DNA of 64,000 nucleotides from an uncultured Bacteroidota bacterium (GTDB taxonomy: Bacteria > Bacteroidota > Bacteroidia > Chitinophagales > Chitinophagaceae): positions 1 to 64,000 of the forward strand of contig CAIKYB010000016.1 of NCBI GenBank assembly GCA_903831575.1, read 5' to 3'. Positions 10,301 through 19,235 of the stretch are shown piece after piece. Position 1 is the stretch's first letter. Every line of letters starts with the position of its first letter. A program made the translations under genes and the position numbers. A model generated the notes under the pieces. It did not search any database, was not told the DNA's origin, and worked only from the letters and a program-made list of their open reading frames with translations.

Positions 10301-11412
10301 GCAATAATTAAAACACTATCACCATTTCCACGGGTGTAATTTAAAGTCATTTGATTCGTGGTCACACTTGTAATAGAGTCGATCTTGGCTTGTAAAGATG
10401 GGGAACAATTGCCATCACTTAATGAAATGGAAAAATCGTCTATGCCGAGGGCTTTCCCATTACCATTTGCCGTACTACCAGAATAATAAGTCCATCTCAA
10501 ATAATAGGTTCCTCCATCGGGTATGGTTAATCCTGATATCGTGAATTTTTTAGCTCCTGAAGTTGGGGGATTTACAATAGACAAATCCAAATCAGCAGCA
10601 TAAGAAGTATCTCCCGCAGTTGCCGAAGTATTTGCAGTAGCCGAAAAAGAAATTGCTGTATTTATAGGAATAATAGCAGTTGTAATTGCATTAATAGGAA
10701 CACTGGTTGGGCTTACTGCCGTAACTACCGTATTATTTGACAATCCAGCATTCCCACTAACCATCATCCCATTTTGAATTCCTGTAGTAACAGATGTGCC
10801 TGTATTGCTGAAAGTTAAAGAAGTAGCAGCAGATCCCGCCTGTACAGAAATTGTTGGAGAATAGGTTGTAGTACTACTGCCATGATAAAACTTCCAAGTT
10901 GAAGGGATAGTCCCATTTCTATACTTTTCATAATTCCAGCCTACATTAATGGCGGTAACTACAGACCCGGTATTATTGGTAAACGCATATAAAATACTTC
11001 TGTGAGATTTATACGTTCCATTTGTAAAAAAACCAATCGCCCTATCCGTTGAAGAAGCGCTATCTCCATTTGCGTAATTATAGAAAGCAGGTGAGCCTGA
11101 GCCTCCAGACAATCCTGTAGTGCCTGCCGAGCTGCCTACAGCTCCAGTTGTTACAGTAAAATTATTAGTAGTAGAAATCCCCCAGTCAGAACCATACAAA
11201 AACCCGGTGGGAAGAGTAGCGTTTTTTGAATTACCAATACTATTAAAGTCTTGTGTATAAGGAGTGCCCAGCTGCGTTATTGAAACTTGTGCCCGCACTA
11301 GATTACACGATAAAATAAATGTCGAAATTAGTGAGAGTCTTTTTATTAAGCGCGTAAAATTATCAGGAAGGCGATTTTGTGTAATTAATGCTATTGTAGC
11401 GTTTGGACTCAT
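7312..11412 (-). CDS. T9SS type A sorting domain-containing secreted protein
   Basis: 1366 residues. A signal peptide (SLISTFILSCNLVRAQ) follows an N-terminal extension of about 25 residues, so a later start is possible. The early mature part (YTQDFNSI, TLPTG) resembles the β-sandwich that opens many secreted Bacteroidota proteins. A fibronectin-like segment lies near residues 340-460, then a long β-helix-like region with repeated GNPAALTSPATVKI-type strands. The last 80 residues are a type A T9SS sorting domain: SISPNPATGGKLQV, then QLSNMQGQLLY, ending KTLRFTVK. It should be exported by T9SS and attached to the surface. No catalytic motif is evident. It has its own promoter and lies upstream of the giant gene on the same strand; substrate and role are unknown. 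Confidence 0.9.
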   Translation of the reverse strand: MSPNATIALITQNRLPDNFTRLIKRLSLISTFILSCNLVRAQVSITQLGTPYTQDFNSIGNSKNATLPTGFLYGSDWGISTTNNFTVTTGAVGSSAGTTGLSGGSGSPAFYNYANGDSASSTDRAIGFFTNGTYKSHRSILYAFTNNTGSVVTAINVGWNYEKYRNGTIPSTWKFYHGSSTTTYSPTISVQAGSAATSLTFSNTGTSVTTGIQNGMMVSGNAGLSNNTVVTAVSPTSVPINAITTAIIPINTAISFSATANTSATAGDTSYAADLDLSIVNPPTSGAKKFTISGLTIPDGGTYYLRWTYYSGSTANGNGKALGIDDFSISLSDGNCSPSLQAKIDSITSVTTNQMTLNYTRGNGDSVLIIASTNNSLSANPANDSLYLANALYGSGTALGGGFVVYKDKGLGKNTSNNTVTITGLKSSTPYYYYIFEFNALGTGLNSCYKTAAGTFNQNTITASGDYFRSRQSSQWSDLNTWESSYDSVKWVTSTLKPTSSARSILIKDSVTITAAESARLLTIASAAKLTYTTPVGFLGGYTLTIADDGTSAFDFNIYGTYVVFGNPAALTSPATVKIFNGGLIRADANSGGGSDNFAFNASVYFTNGAVFEWNTSVALNSSNTAYFKYNNSQPTADIAIFRVSKPLSLGATGATTINGILEANARMIFSGSGDKILRNGRIGTGNLIQTGGTFIFTDNATWGGTGIDSLNVSSGLRISTGKTTTLVGNKTIQGGPLYVDGTLNLSNYDLTLASTAAATASLGKMGASGVINYSGSGRFIAERYISTGTGPGQHGKSWQLLATPTSGDNQTINAAWQEGATTPNENVHPGYGTQITGLGGSANGFDMTTLAPSIKSYDVATDSWAAVTRTDTILYNKKGYMLFVRGDRAVSYGQAATPTVLRTRGQLSANGNLPPSIIVSPGKFESMGNPYASAIEFTTIRSESTPTNSIDAKFYLWDPTLSSVGGWQTFSSAASYIPTVTNTLYPLANTKIQSGQAFFVTSTAGSTVNFSENAKVTDNRLVNRISTNIDSISMLSSFLVAVNNGTPDKIADGNRIVFNNDYSNDLDENDAVKIINPGENLGISQHSSTLAIEARQELASSDTIYYYLSGLNQINYQLKIAPQLVSSPGLSATLIDKYSISRIPVSLSDTTSIDFAVNADALSKQSDRFMLVFQRASIALPVSITSITASRNSENTITVKWNVENEININHYDVERSKEGSFFVPIATQTAISNNGGRASYSYIDNHPEISATYYRVKAISQDGQIQYSAIVKVASITTSPSISISPNPATGGKLQVIFSNQQAGACFVQLSNMQGQLLYKTKWLINAGNQHHEINLGPVLSVGVYQLKVIFENGETKTLRFTVK

Positions 11413-11527
11413 AAAAAAACTAGTACTGTTCGATCAACTTTTAATAATTCGAAATTAATGGGTAACTGTAATCTAATACTGTTTCTTACCTTAATTAATT
11501 ATGAACTTTATCTTGCCTCTACACAAA

Positions 11528-11559
11528 CAAAAGTATTGTTATTTTTTGAATAAAATCAA
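11528..11559 (-). promoter_or_regulatory. Bacteroidota-type promoter for the T9SS protein gene
   Basis: On the minus strand a TTG (11557-11559) is followed after 21 nt by TACTTTTG (11528-11535), matching -33 TTG and -7 TAnnTTTG. The -7 lies about 116 nt upstream of the ATG at 11412. This is the cleanest two-part promoter seen in the window. Confidence 0.6.
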
Positions 11560-11674
11560 ATAAAAGAGCGGCTATTTTAGCGTAAAAAAATGATGTTTAT
11601 CACAAAAAATAAGCAGAAAATATAGCTAATAATTTGAAATTAGTTCTGATGGCTAACTTTTTACAAGAAGAAGA

Positions 11675-12817
11675 TTAATTTGAATCTCTAATAGATAAAG
11701 ATGTTTCCTTCTCTATTGCATTCAAATATGCTTCTATAACAAATTGCTTATCAAACTCTTTCACAACTTTCTGTCGAGCATTTTTACCCATCTGAGTTCG
11801 TGTTTCATTTGGCAATAAAATCAATTGCTTCATTTTATCAGCAAGATCTTCTGCATCAGCCACTTTACATAAAAATCCAGTTTGCCCATCTTCAACAATT
11901 TCCCTGCAACCAGTGGTATCACAAGTAATACAAGGGCGTTCCATGCTTGAAGCTTCTAATAGTACATTACTTGTTCCTTCTCGGTAAGAAGGCAAGACTA
12001 AACAGTCTGCCTGTGCTATATAATTCCTTACATCAAGCACTTCGCCTAAATAATTTATTATCCCTTCTCGCACCCAGCCATCAAGTTGATCTTTTGTAAT
12101 TGTATTTTCTTTTAAATTTTGCAACCAAAGTGGACCAATAATGTTGCATTCAATATGGCTAAACTCTTTTTTTAATTTTCTTGCGGCCTCCACATACTCT
12201 ATCACACCTTTATCATTCAGCAATCTGCCAATAAAGAGAAATATAATTTTATTTTCATCATGCGGCAGAGAGATTGGCTTAAAAAACTCATGGTCAACAC
12301 CTGACCCCGGTATTAAAGAATAGGATTGAGCAGCGATAAATTTATTTTTCAGGAAAAGATTTTTGTCGTCATTATTTTGAAAGAAAATCTTTGCGGTTTT
12401 ACGTAATGAAAATTTATACAATAGTCTTGCAAAACGATACGCTATACTATTGCTTGCAAATAGTGGGCCTACGCCAGTGATATTTGTAATCGTAGGAATG
12501 TTTAATTGTCTGGTAATAAGATTCCCCCAAATAGCTGGCCTAATGGTAAACGTGAGGCATACATCAGCTTTTGTTGACTTTAAATACTTGCGGATATTTT
12601 TCATGTACAACAAAATGCCGACAGGATTTTGACTACTGCTTTTAATATCAATAACATTAAAACCAGCTTCTTTGGCTTTTTCTAATTGTTCCTTTGTACC
12701 AGTAGTTAAAATAGTGACATGATAGCCCTTATCTATGAGCACTTGCATTAGTTTGGAACGAATGCTCAACGTAGCAATAATGTTATTTTCAATTACGAGA
12801 ATTTTTTTCTTCATCAT
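11675..12817 (-). CDS. Glycosyltransferase family 4 protein (PglA/RfaB-like)
   Basis: About 380 residues, GT-B fold. The N-terminal Rossmann half starts MMKKKILVIENN. The C-terminal half has FIGRLLNDKGVIEY and the nucleotide-sugar binding segment EGTSNVLLEASSMERPCIT, with the EX7E-type glutamates. This subfamily includes enzymes adding HexNAc to undecaprenyl-diphosphate-linked sugars; the exact sugar cannot be told. The frame could extend to a TTG at 12835, but the ATG pair at 12817/12814 directly before KKK is the likelier start. It lies downstream of a strong terminator (12976-13004), so it is probably transcribed separately from the cluster. Confidence 0.88.
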   Translation of the reverse strand: MMKKKILVIENNIIATLSIRSKLMQVLIDKGYHVTILTTGTKEQLEKAKEAGFNVIDIKSSSQNPVGILLYMKNIRKYLKSTKADVCLTFTIRPAIWGNLITRQLNIPTITNITGVGPLFASNSIAYRFARLLYKFSLRKTAKIFFQNNDDKNLFLKNKFIAAQSYSLIPGSGVDHEFFKPISLPHDENKIIFLFIGRLLNDKGVIEYVEAARKLKKEFSHIECNIIGPLWLQNLKENTITKDQLDGWVREGIINYLGEVLDVRNYIAQADCLVLPSYREGTSNVLLEASSMERPCITCDTTGCREIVEDGQTGFLCKVADAEDLADKMKQLILLPNETRTQMGKNARQKVVKEFDKQFVIEAYLNAIEKETSLSIRDSN

Positions 12818-12832
12818 ACAAAATGGATGAAG

Positions 12833-12840
12833 CAAATATA
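12833..12840 (-). promoter_or_regulatory. Possible -7 element before the GT4 gene
   Basis: TATATTTG on the minus strand matches TAnnTTTG, about 16 nt upstream of the ATG at 12817. No -33 TTG is visible. It fits the need for a promoter after the preceding terminator. Tentative. Confidence 0.3.
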
Positions 12841-12902
12841 GAACAGCTTAACTGTAATTAATAGCCAGCTAATTTATTTTTTAGTGAAAATGGTTTTCCC
12901 CT

Positions 12903-12920
12903 TTGTGGTTCGTACCACAA
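12903..12920. repeat. Inverted repeat TTGTGGT-N4-ACCACAA
   Basis: A perfect 7-bp dyad with a four-base spacer lies between the terminator and the GT4 start. There is no following T-run, so it is not an obvious terminator. It could be an operator or an RNA hairpin in the leader. Confidence 0.4.
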
Positions 12921-12975
12921 CAGTTGTCCGAATAATATGGGTATCGTTAGTTTTTAACATAAATTATAAAAATAA

Positions 12976-13004
12976 AACAAGCCCGAAAGTTTTTCGGGCT
13001 TGTT
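12976..13004 (-). terminator. Rho-independent terminator after the GT2 gene
   Basis: A perfect 13-bp stem (AACAAGCCCGAAA against TTTCGGGCTTGTT) with a 3-nt loop, followed on the minus strand by TTTTATTTTT. It begins 26 nt beyond the stop codon of the 13030-14025 gene. Confidence 0.85.
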
Positions 13005-13029
13005 AATACAGAGGTAAGAATACTTTATT

Positions 13030-14025
13030 TTAAATTGTTACTGGCGTTGATGTCTCTTTAAACGATGGAACAAAAAGCGAACAAATGTAATTTCTCAATG
13101 GTAATAATATTAGTTTTGAAAAAGAGTTGTTATACTGGTAATTAATTTTAGTTATAATAGTTTTTGGTGTGGCGGTGTAATTATTTACCAAAGCATCGCG
13201 CATAGGCCAGAAAACAAAACTAATTTTTCTTACTTTGTCATTCTTTTGGTACAATAAGATTTCTCCAACAAAAGTCATCATAAAAATCAAGTACAAGGAA
13301 AGCGCTTTAAATGAATAAGTATGTTTTGTTTTTAATACAGCATAACGATTGCGCAAAAAATAATAAACACTCCAACATGTCTTTATATCCCACTCCTGAG
13401 TATGCAGGGAGATTTTTTCATTGTGATAATAAATACTATTAGTGATAGTCTTAGCCGGTATCTTGTATTGCTTTGTTATTCTAAAGAAATATTCCGTTTC
13501 AGCACCCTTGCAAAATAAATTGGTTAAAGGGAGGCCAACTTTCGCTATTATATTGCTATTAAGCAAAGTGCCATTAAATGGATGAGCTATATTTTCAATA
13601 ACTGCTTGTTGTACTTCATTAATGTATTTGTAGTTTTTGGTGTCCCAAACCAAAGATTTTTTATCAGTTTTATTTACAACTGTACTATTTAGTAAGGCCA
13701 ATTCATGTCCTTCATTTTTTATCAAAGCTTCTAATGCATCAAACTTCGGATAACCATCATCATCCATACACCAAATCTGATTATACCCATTTTCATATGC
13801 CCATTTAATGCCCGTGTAGTATCCGCCAGCTGAACCGGAATTGTCCTGGTAAATATTAATAATGTCTGTTTGCTGATCCAACCATACAGAAGTATAATCA
13901 GAACTTCCATTATTTACAACTAAAATAGCATCAAGTTTTTGGGATTGATTTCTCAGCGCCTCAATACATTTCGACAAATCGGAGTGACGATTATAAGTCA
14001 CAACAACTGCAATAACTTTTTCCAT
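13030..14025 (-). CDS. Glycosyltransferase family 2 protein
   Basis: 331 residues, GT-A fold. MEKVIAVVVTYNRHSDL opens the fold; NNGSSDYT is the nucleotide-binding loop; DNSGSAGGYYTGIKWA and CMDDDGYP (DDD metal site near residue 90) are typical of the rhamnosyl- or galactofuranosyl-transferase branch of GT2. The C-terminal third is basic and amphipathic with a hydrophobic stretch around SLYLIFMMTFVGEIL, suggesting membrane association. Last gene before a strong terminator. Donor and acceptor sugars are not known. Confidence 0.88.
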   Translation of the reverse strand: MEKVIAVVVTYNRHSDLSKCIEALRNQSQKLDAILVVNNGSSDYTSVWLDQQTDIINIYQDNSGSAGGYYTGIKWAYENGYNQIWCMDDDGYPKFDALEALIKNEGHELALLNSTVVNKTDKKSLVWDTKNYKYINEVQQAVIENIAHPFNGTLLNSNIIAKVGLPLTNLFCKGAETEYFFRITKQYKIPAKTITNSIYYHNEKISLHTQEWDIKTCWSVYYFLRNRYAVLKTKHTYSFKALSLYLIFMMTFVGEILLYQKNDKVRKISFVFWPMRDALVNNYTATPKTIITKINYQYNNSFSKLILLPLRNYICSLFVPSFKETSTPVTI

Positions 14026-14207
14026 AATTAGGTACGTTTAGAATTTTATAGGATATTAGTTTTCCTAAAACGTGCCTTTTAAAGAATTATTGCAAATATT
14101 ATGTTTTTTGTAATAATAACATACCTGGGGGCATAGGTAGTAACAAGCTGGTTTTTTCCAAAAAAATGAGGGAGGTTGTTGTTTTTATTATGTATCTAAA
14201 TATCTGC

Positions 14208-15413
14208 TTATATCTTGGTAATCAGATTGTTATATAAATTATCCATGTTTTGTACCAACCTTTCTTGTCCGTATTTTTCATTAACAAATTTAAAGCCATT
14301 CTCTCCCATTTTTTGCCTTAAATCTACATTATTAATCAATTGTTCAAGTTTGTTTGTAAAACTTTCTACATCATTAGGAGGGGTTAAAAAAGCAGATTCA
14401 TTTTCAATTATAGTATCGGAAACGCCTCCAACATTGGTACTTACGATTGGTCTTTTAGCTGCTTGCGCCTCTAAAAGAGATATTGGAGATCCTTCATTTA
14501 ATGACGTCAGGCAAACAATATCCAATCCTGCATATACCTGATCCATTTCTGTTTCCCAAGAAGTTAAAATTACTTTTGAATGAGCAGAGTCGGCATTTTC
14601 AGGCAAGTAGTTGTAGGGGATATTTAATTTGGTTAAATCTTCCTGTACACTTATTCTTGTTTTTCCATCTCCTACAATTACAAATTTAATATTTGTATTT
14701 TTTTGCCTTTCAAGAGAAGCAGCCAATACCTCAACAAACATTTTATGGTTTTTAACTGGGGCCATTCTACCTACAATACCAACTAATACAGTATCCTCAG
14801 AAAGGCTAAGCTTCTTTCTCCAAAGATTTCTTTTGTATGCTTGGTTATCAATGAATTTTTGAAGTGCAATTCCGTTTGGAACGACTACGATTTTATCATG
14901 ATTACAAATTTTATATTTTTGAGATAATTCTTGCTTTTGAGACTCACTTAATGCAATGATATTGGTTGATTTTTTTGCTAAATATCGTTCTGTTTTTATG
15001 AAAAGTCTTGTTATTAGGCCATTAAAATAAGAATGAAAAACATGTCCATGAAAAGTATGCAACACTACCGGAACTTTACAATTTGCTGCAGCCAAACGAC
15101 CTATTGCGCCGGCTTTTGATGCGTGAGTGTGAACAATGTCGGGCTTAAACTCTTTAATTACTTTTTTAATTGCATAGTAGGTACTGATATCTTGAAAAGG
15201 ATTTAATGAACGGCGCATTTGAGGGATATAAATCAAACTTTTTTCAGAAGTATCATCCAGCATATATTCACTCCACTCTTCTTTATTATCCTTGCCGCCA
15301 ACAATTAACTTAACTTCATAATTAGAGGGCAAAGAGTTGATGATATTTAAAGCAATAATCGAAGGCCCCCCAATAATAAACCTATTTAAAATATGCAATA
15401 CTTTTATCTTCAT
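14208..15413 (-). CDS. Glycosyltransferase family 4 protein
   Basis: 401 residues, GT-B. MKIKVLHILNRFIIGGPS carries the glycine-rich acceptor loop; VHTHASKAGAIGRLAA and HTFHGHVFHSYF are characteristic; GIVGRMAPVKNH starts the donor domain; EGSPISLLEAQAAKRPIV holds the EX7E-type motif. Cytoplasmic, acting on a nucleotide-sugar and a lipid-linked acceptor. It is the first minus-strand gene after the divergent region 15414-15567, so probably heads the 15413-13030 unit. The 182 bp between it and the next gene (14026-14207) show no feature. Confidence 0.88.
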   Translation of the reverse strand: MKIKVLHILNRFIIGGPSIIALNIINSLPSNYEVKLIVGGKDNKEEWSEYMLDDTSEKSLIYIPQMRRSLNPFQDISTYYAIKKVIKEFKPDIVHTHASKAGAIGRLAAANCKVPVVLHTFHGHVFHSYFNGLITRLFIKTERYLAKKSTNIIALSESQKQELSQKYKICNHDKIVVVPNGIALQKFIDNQAYKRNLWRKKLSLSEDTVLVGIVGRMAPVKNHKMFVEVLAASLERQKNTNIKFVIVGDGKTRISVQEDLTKLNIPYNYLPENADSAHSKVILTSWETEMDQVYAGLDIVCLTSLNEGSPISLLEAQAAKRPIVSTNVGGVSDTIIENESAFLTPPNDVESFTNKLEQLINNVDLRQKMGENGFKFVNEKYGQERLVQNMDNLYNNLITKI

Positions 15414-15525
15414 AGACTTTTTTTAAATGCACAAAATAAAATCATCAACAGCGTGCATTTTATAAATTAGTTTACTCTAGCTATTAAAACAGTTGCTATT
15501 TTTACAAACAAACTAGAAATAGACA

Positions 15526-15549
15526 TAATATTATTCTGCAATAATATTA
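15526..15549. promoter_or_regulatory. A/T dyad in divergent region (TAATATTATT-N4-AATAATATTA)
   Basis: A perfect 10-bp inverted repeat with a 4-nt spacer lies 18 bp upstream of the plus-strand membrane protein start and about 110 bp from the minus-strand GT4 start. Its position suits an operator serving one or both genes. A chance A/T palindrome cannot be excluded. Confidence 0.4.
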
Positions 15550-15567
15550 ACAAATCATAAGAAAAAA

Positions 15568-16899
15568 ATGGAAAAGGTTGAAATAATTAATTTTAGCAAC
15601 ATTTTAATCACTGCTTTAGGTTTAGGTCTACTTTATGTAATAATACTCTTCAAGCGAAAGAAATATGAAGACCCTTTCTTAAGAAAAGTAATTTTACATG
15701 CCTTTACATTTAAAATAATAGGCACCGTTCTCTATTTTTTATATTATTTCTATATGTTCAAAGGTGGAGATACTTTTGAGTACTTTAATGCAATTTTAGA
15801 ATTTAAAACCTCCTTTTACAAATACCCACTTGATACTTTTGCCTCACTTTTTCAAAACCCAGAAAATTACAGTCAACCTATTCAAAAACTAATTACCAAC
15901 CATTATTATTACACTCCGGAAGAAAGCTTAACTATAAAATTCGGTGCTCCATTTGGCATATTATTTAATGGCAGCTACATGATGATTGCATTTTTTTATA
16001 GTGCTTTTGCTTTCGGCGGCATCTGGCGATTGTTCAAGACTATAACTTACATTTTTCCTGATTATAAAAAACAGCTAGCCTTTTTTATCTTATTTTTTCC
16101 AACCATCGTCTTTTGGTCTTCTGCTATTACTAAGGATGCATTAGTTATGGGAGCACTTGGATATTTTATTTACAGTTTTTATAAATTATTTATAGTAAGA
16201 AAATTTAGTCTCCTCCAAATAATTATGCTATTGGGAAGTCTTTATCTGATAGGCGGGGTAAAAGCATATATCTTAGTTGCTCTACTACCAGCATTACTTT
16301 TGTGGTTACTTCTTTATTATAAATCATTGATAAAAAACGTTTTCCTGCGTAAGTTGTCTATTCCAATTTTTGCGGGAGTATTACTGATTTTATTTTACGA
16401 GGGATTGAATCTAATGGATACATCAGATTCATTTAAGGCATTTACAATGGAAGAAATATCTGATAATATCGTTACTTATAACAATTACCTAAGCCAGCCA
16501 GGATTTGCTGGAAGTGCTTACAATATTGGAGTAATAGAGCCCAATCTAAAAAGTATTGCAACTATTTTTCCGGCAGCAATCAATGTAACATTATTCAGAC
16601 CATTTTTTTGGGAGTCGAATAATATTGCAGGTTATATGACGAGTTTGGAAAGTCTTTTTACACTGTTATTTACGCTTTATGTATTGCTCAAAACCGGTCT
16701 GTTCAAAAGTTTCAGTACAATCTTAAAGTCTCCTTTTTTATTGTTCTGTTTGATCTTTACTTTGGTATTTGCTGGCGCAGTGGGAATGACTAGCGGAAAT
16801 TTTGGAACATTGGCCAGATATAAGATACCCTGTTTGCCTTTTTATTTTACAATGCTAGTTGTATTATGGCAAACTGGTATTGCTAAAAAGAGAACTTAG
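15568..16899 (+). CDS. Polytopic membrane protein of the glycan cluster (paralogue of 26002-27336)
   Basis: 443 residues with about ten hydrophobic segments. I do not recognise a named family. Recurrent motifs: GGDTFEYFN (66-74, after TM2), FPTIVFWSSAITKDA (177-191), EPNLKSI then RPFFWES (324-350) and NFGTLARYKIP (411-421). The same layout recurs in the 444-residue protein at 26002-27336. Size, topology, charged loops and cluster position fit a Wzy-type polymerase or a GT-C-like transferase; this is inference. It runs opposite to all neighbouring glycosyltransferase genes, and its 3' end overlaps the convergent gene by 36 bp. Confidence 0.8.
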   Translation: MEKVEIINFSNILITALGLGLLYVIILFKRKKYEDPFLRKVILHAFTFKIIGTVLYFLYYFYMFKGGDTFEYFNAILEFKTSFYKYPLDTFASLFQNPENYSQPIQKLITNHYYYTPEESLTIKFGAPFGILFNGSYMMIAFFYSAFAFGGIWRLFKTITYIFPDYKKQLAFFILFFPTIVFWSSAITKDALVMGALGYFIYSFYKLFIVRKFSLLQIIMLLGSLYLIGGVKAYILVALLPALLLWLLLYYKSLIKNVFLRKLSIPIFAGVLLILFYEGLNLMDTSDSFKAFTMEEISDNIVTYNNYLSQPGFAGSAYNIGVIEPNLKSIATIFPAAINVTLFRPFFWESNNIAGYMTSLESLFTLLFTLYVLLKTGLFKSFSTILKSPFLLFCLIFTLVFAGAVGMTSGNFGTLARYKIPCLPFYFTMLVVLWQTGIAKKRT

Positions 16900-17958
16900 C
16901 AGGGGGAGGTTATTTTCAGTGGAGTATATTTCTGTTGCCTTTTTTACCGCTTCAAGGCCGATGCTTTTTCTTTTGGATGCATCAATTATTATCGCTTTCA
17001 ATTTTTCAAACCATTCTTGATGGTTATATACAAGAATACCGGAAACATCATTTTCTATGATTTCATTATTGGCACCCCAGGCATCAGCCATAGGTACAAT
17101 ACCCAAAGCCATGTATTGTATTAGTTTAAATCCGCATTTTCCTCTACTCCATTCATCTCTTTCCATCGGCATTAATCCGATTTGACACTTGGCTAAAGTC
17201 TCCACCTCAACACTTTCGTTCCATTCGATATATTCCATGTTGTCTAAAACAAAGGTTGGACGTTTATTGGAAATTACAATCAAATTAAAAGAGAGTTCTT
17301 GTTGTAATTGGTGCAACACAGGATAAAGTTTTTCTAAATACTCATTAGTAGAAAAACTGCCGGTCCAACCAATAGTTACTAGCGCTGTATCCTGGTTTAC
17401 AATAAAATTTGTTCTTGCTGCTGTATCAATGCATGTAGGCAATAACGTTATACTATTATTGTATTTTTTTGCATAGTTGTACAAAAATTTGTTTCCGGCA
17501 ATGACATGATGAGACATTCCTATAATCTTTTTGATCTTCCAAAAACATTTTAGATAAATGCCAATTCTATTGTTATCAGAAATCCTAGAAAGCCATATCG
17601 CATCATCAAAATCATAAATAATTTTCTTTCTGAAAACACGAGCGTACAACCATTCTAATATTGGCGGACCGATTGGACTAGCTTCTCTTTGAATAAAAAT
17701 ATAATCAAACTTATGTAGCGTAAAAAGTGATAGTAGTCTATGAGCAAATCCCAATATAATTGATGTGATTTTTTTTACCGTATGTCCTTTCTGAAAAAAT
17801 ATTCCGTAAAAAGTTTCACTAATAAAGGGTTCAATTTTAAAATGAATATTTTCTTTTTTTAAGAAAGGAATATATTGTTCAATTCGAAACCGTTGTGAAG
17901 GAGAAACTCCAGCCGGATATTGAGAAGGATAGTATATTTTTATTGGAGGTGTGGACAC
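16864..17958 (-). CDS. Glycosyltransferase (GT4/GT1-like)
   Basis: 364 residues. The opening segment (KIYYPSQYPAGVSPSQRFR) and the phrases IFIQREASPIGPP and YDFDDAIW mark a GT-B family common in Bacteroidota glycan clusters. The donor half has TIGWTGSFSTNEYL and GKCGFKLIQYMALGI with NEIIENDVSGILV. The stop lies inside the 3' end of the convergent membrane-protein gene (36-bp overlap). It is the last gene of the 25233-16864 run, 31 bp after the next glycosyltransferase. Sugar specificity unknown. Confidence 0.85.
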   Translation of the reverse strand: MSTPPIKIYYPSQYPAGVSPSQRFRIEQYIPFLKKENIHFKIEPFISETFYGIFFQKGHTVKKITSIILGFAHRLLSLFTLHKFDYIFIQREASPIGPPILEWLYARVFRKKIIYDFDDAIWLSRISDNNRIGIYLKCFWKIKKIIGMSHHVIAGNKFLYNYAKKYNNSITLLPTCIDTAARTNFIVNQDTALVTIGWTGSFSTNEYLEKLYPVLHQLQQELSFNLIVISNKRPTFVLDNMEYIEWNESVEVETLAKCQIGLMPMERDEWSRGKCGFKLIQYMALGIVPMADAWGANNEIIENDVSGILVYNHQEWFEKLKAIIIDASKRKSIGLEAVKKATEIYSTENNLPLLSSLFSNTSLP

Positions 17959-17989
17959 TATGGAATTGTTTTTTTAATTAAAACAGTGA

Positions 17990-19231
17990 TTAAAAACGGC
18001 GATTATTTAGAGAAAACATTTCCGAATAAACTTTATTATATAATTCTATTCCGTTTTGAAGATTGTAGAATGAAACGGCCCCTGTCCTAATCTCTCTTAT
18101 ATTTATTTTTGAGATGCTTGAAATGGCTTGTTTATATTCTTCATTTGTAAAGTCATTAATGAACGTGCCACAATTATATTTTATTGAAATTTCAGCGATA
18201 TCGCCAATCCCTTGATTCGATATTGAAGGAATGCCCATTGCCATAATCTCCCCTTGTTTGGTAGGACTGCTGGCAATTTTACTATAAGTAGGTCGTATAA
18301 AATAAATGGAAAGCTCACTCAAGGAAAGGAATAATGGAACTTTAATTCTATTGCCACTTCGAATGATGATTTTTTCTTGCGGTATTTGTTTTTTGTTAGC
18401 GACATTACGAATTTTCTTTTCATCATCACCAGTGATAAATAATAATTTAGCATGCGGAGATGTTTCTAAAAATATTTTGAAGAAATCCAACATCTCATTT
18501 AGCATATACCATGTGCCTATACTTCCTAAATAGCTGACGATAAAATCTTCTTTGTTAATTTTAAGTTCTCTTTTTAAGTTCTCTTTTTCCTCATTCTTAA
18601 TGTTGTCAGGATTAAAATGAGAAACATCTACACAACAAGGAATAGTAGCAATAGGAACAGGATTGTTTGCAAGATGTGACCAGGAGTGAATTTCATTTTT
18701 TGCAGCATTCGTGAGACAGATGGTACAATCTGCATTTTCTAAAAAAATCTTTTCTTTTCTTTTAAAATACTTAAAAAGATAATTGTAAAATGGGTAGTTG
18801 GTATTCCAGTTTCCACCTTCCACTCTTTCGTCGGCCCAAAAACCACGCATGTCAAATAAGAATTTCACACTGTATTTTTGCTTCATCATCAAACCAACTT
18901 CAGCAGGAACATAGCTTCTGCAATGAACGAGATCGTAATTGTTTTTATGATGAAGTTGCAATACTTTTCTCCTAAATCTTCTTCTATCTAAAAACTTAGA
19001 CAAAATTGGTGGACGAGTTGTGAAAGGAATGCTGACCCACTCAATATTATCTTCATCACATAATTCCTGAATGTGATCTTTTAATTTTTTATACCTGTCC
19101 CGTTTATCGCAACTTAAAATTGTAAATTGGTAGCCGATTTTACTCAACCCTTTTACATAGGGCAAAATCTGGCTTTGTCCCAAATGATCTGTAAGGCCAT
19201 CATAAGAAAGATATAAAACTTTTTTGCTCAT
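17990..19231 (-). CDS. Glycosyltransferase family 4 protein
   Basis: 413 residues. MSKKVLYLSYDGLTDHLGQS, with the LGQSQ acceptor loop, is typical of one Bacteroidota GT4 branch. It continues with HCRSYVPAEVGLMM, FDMRGFWADERVEGG, VSYLGSIGTWYML and a short C-terminal donor site (SPTKQGEIMAMGIPSI). It starts 4 bp after the asnB stop, implying translational coupling in the operon. Predicted cytoplasmic, transferring a sugar onto the growing lipid-linked chain. Confidence 0.87.
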   Translation of the reverse strand: MSKKVLYLSYDGLTDHLGQSQILPYVKGLSKIGYQFTILSCDKRDRYKKLKDHIQELCDEDNIEWVSIPFTTRPPILSKFLDRRRFRRKVLQLHHKNNYDLVHCRSYVPAEVGLMMKQKYSVKFLFDMRGFWADERVEGGNWNTNYPFYNYLFKYFKRKEKIFLENADCTICLTNAAKNEIHSWSHLANNPVPIATIPCCVDVSHFNPDNIKNEEKENLKRELKINKEDFIVSYLGSIGTWYMLNEMLDFFKIFLETSPHAKLLFITGDDEKKIRNVANKKQIPQEKIIIRSGNRIKVPLFLSLSELSIYFIRPTYSKIASSPTKQGEIMAMGIPSISNQGIGDIAEISIKYNCGTFINDFTNEEYKQAISSISKINIREIRTGAVSFYNLQNGIELYNKVYSEMFSLNNRRF

Positions 19232-19235
19232 TTTT

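Noticed and set aside
12818-12835. TTG-initiated extension of the GT4 gene
   Set aside because: It adds six non-family residues; two ATGs lie directly at the conserved KKKILV start.
14215-14862. Plus-strand ORFs of 68-108 residues within the GT4 gene
   Set aside because: Antisense to a clear glycosyltransferase; no supporting motif.
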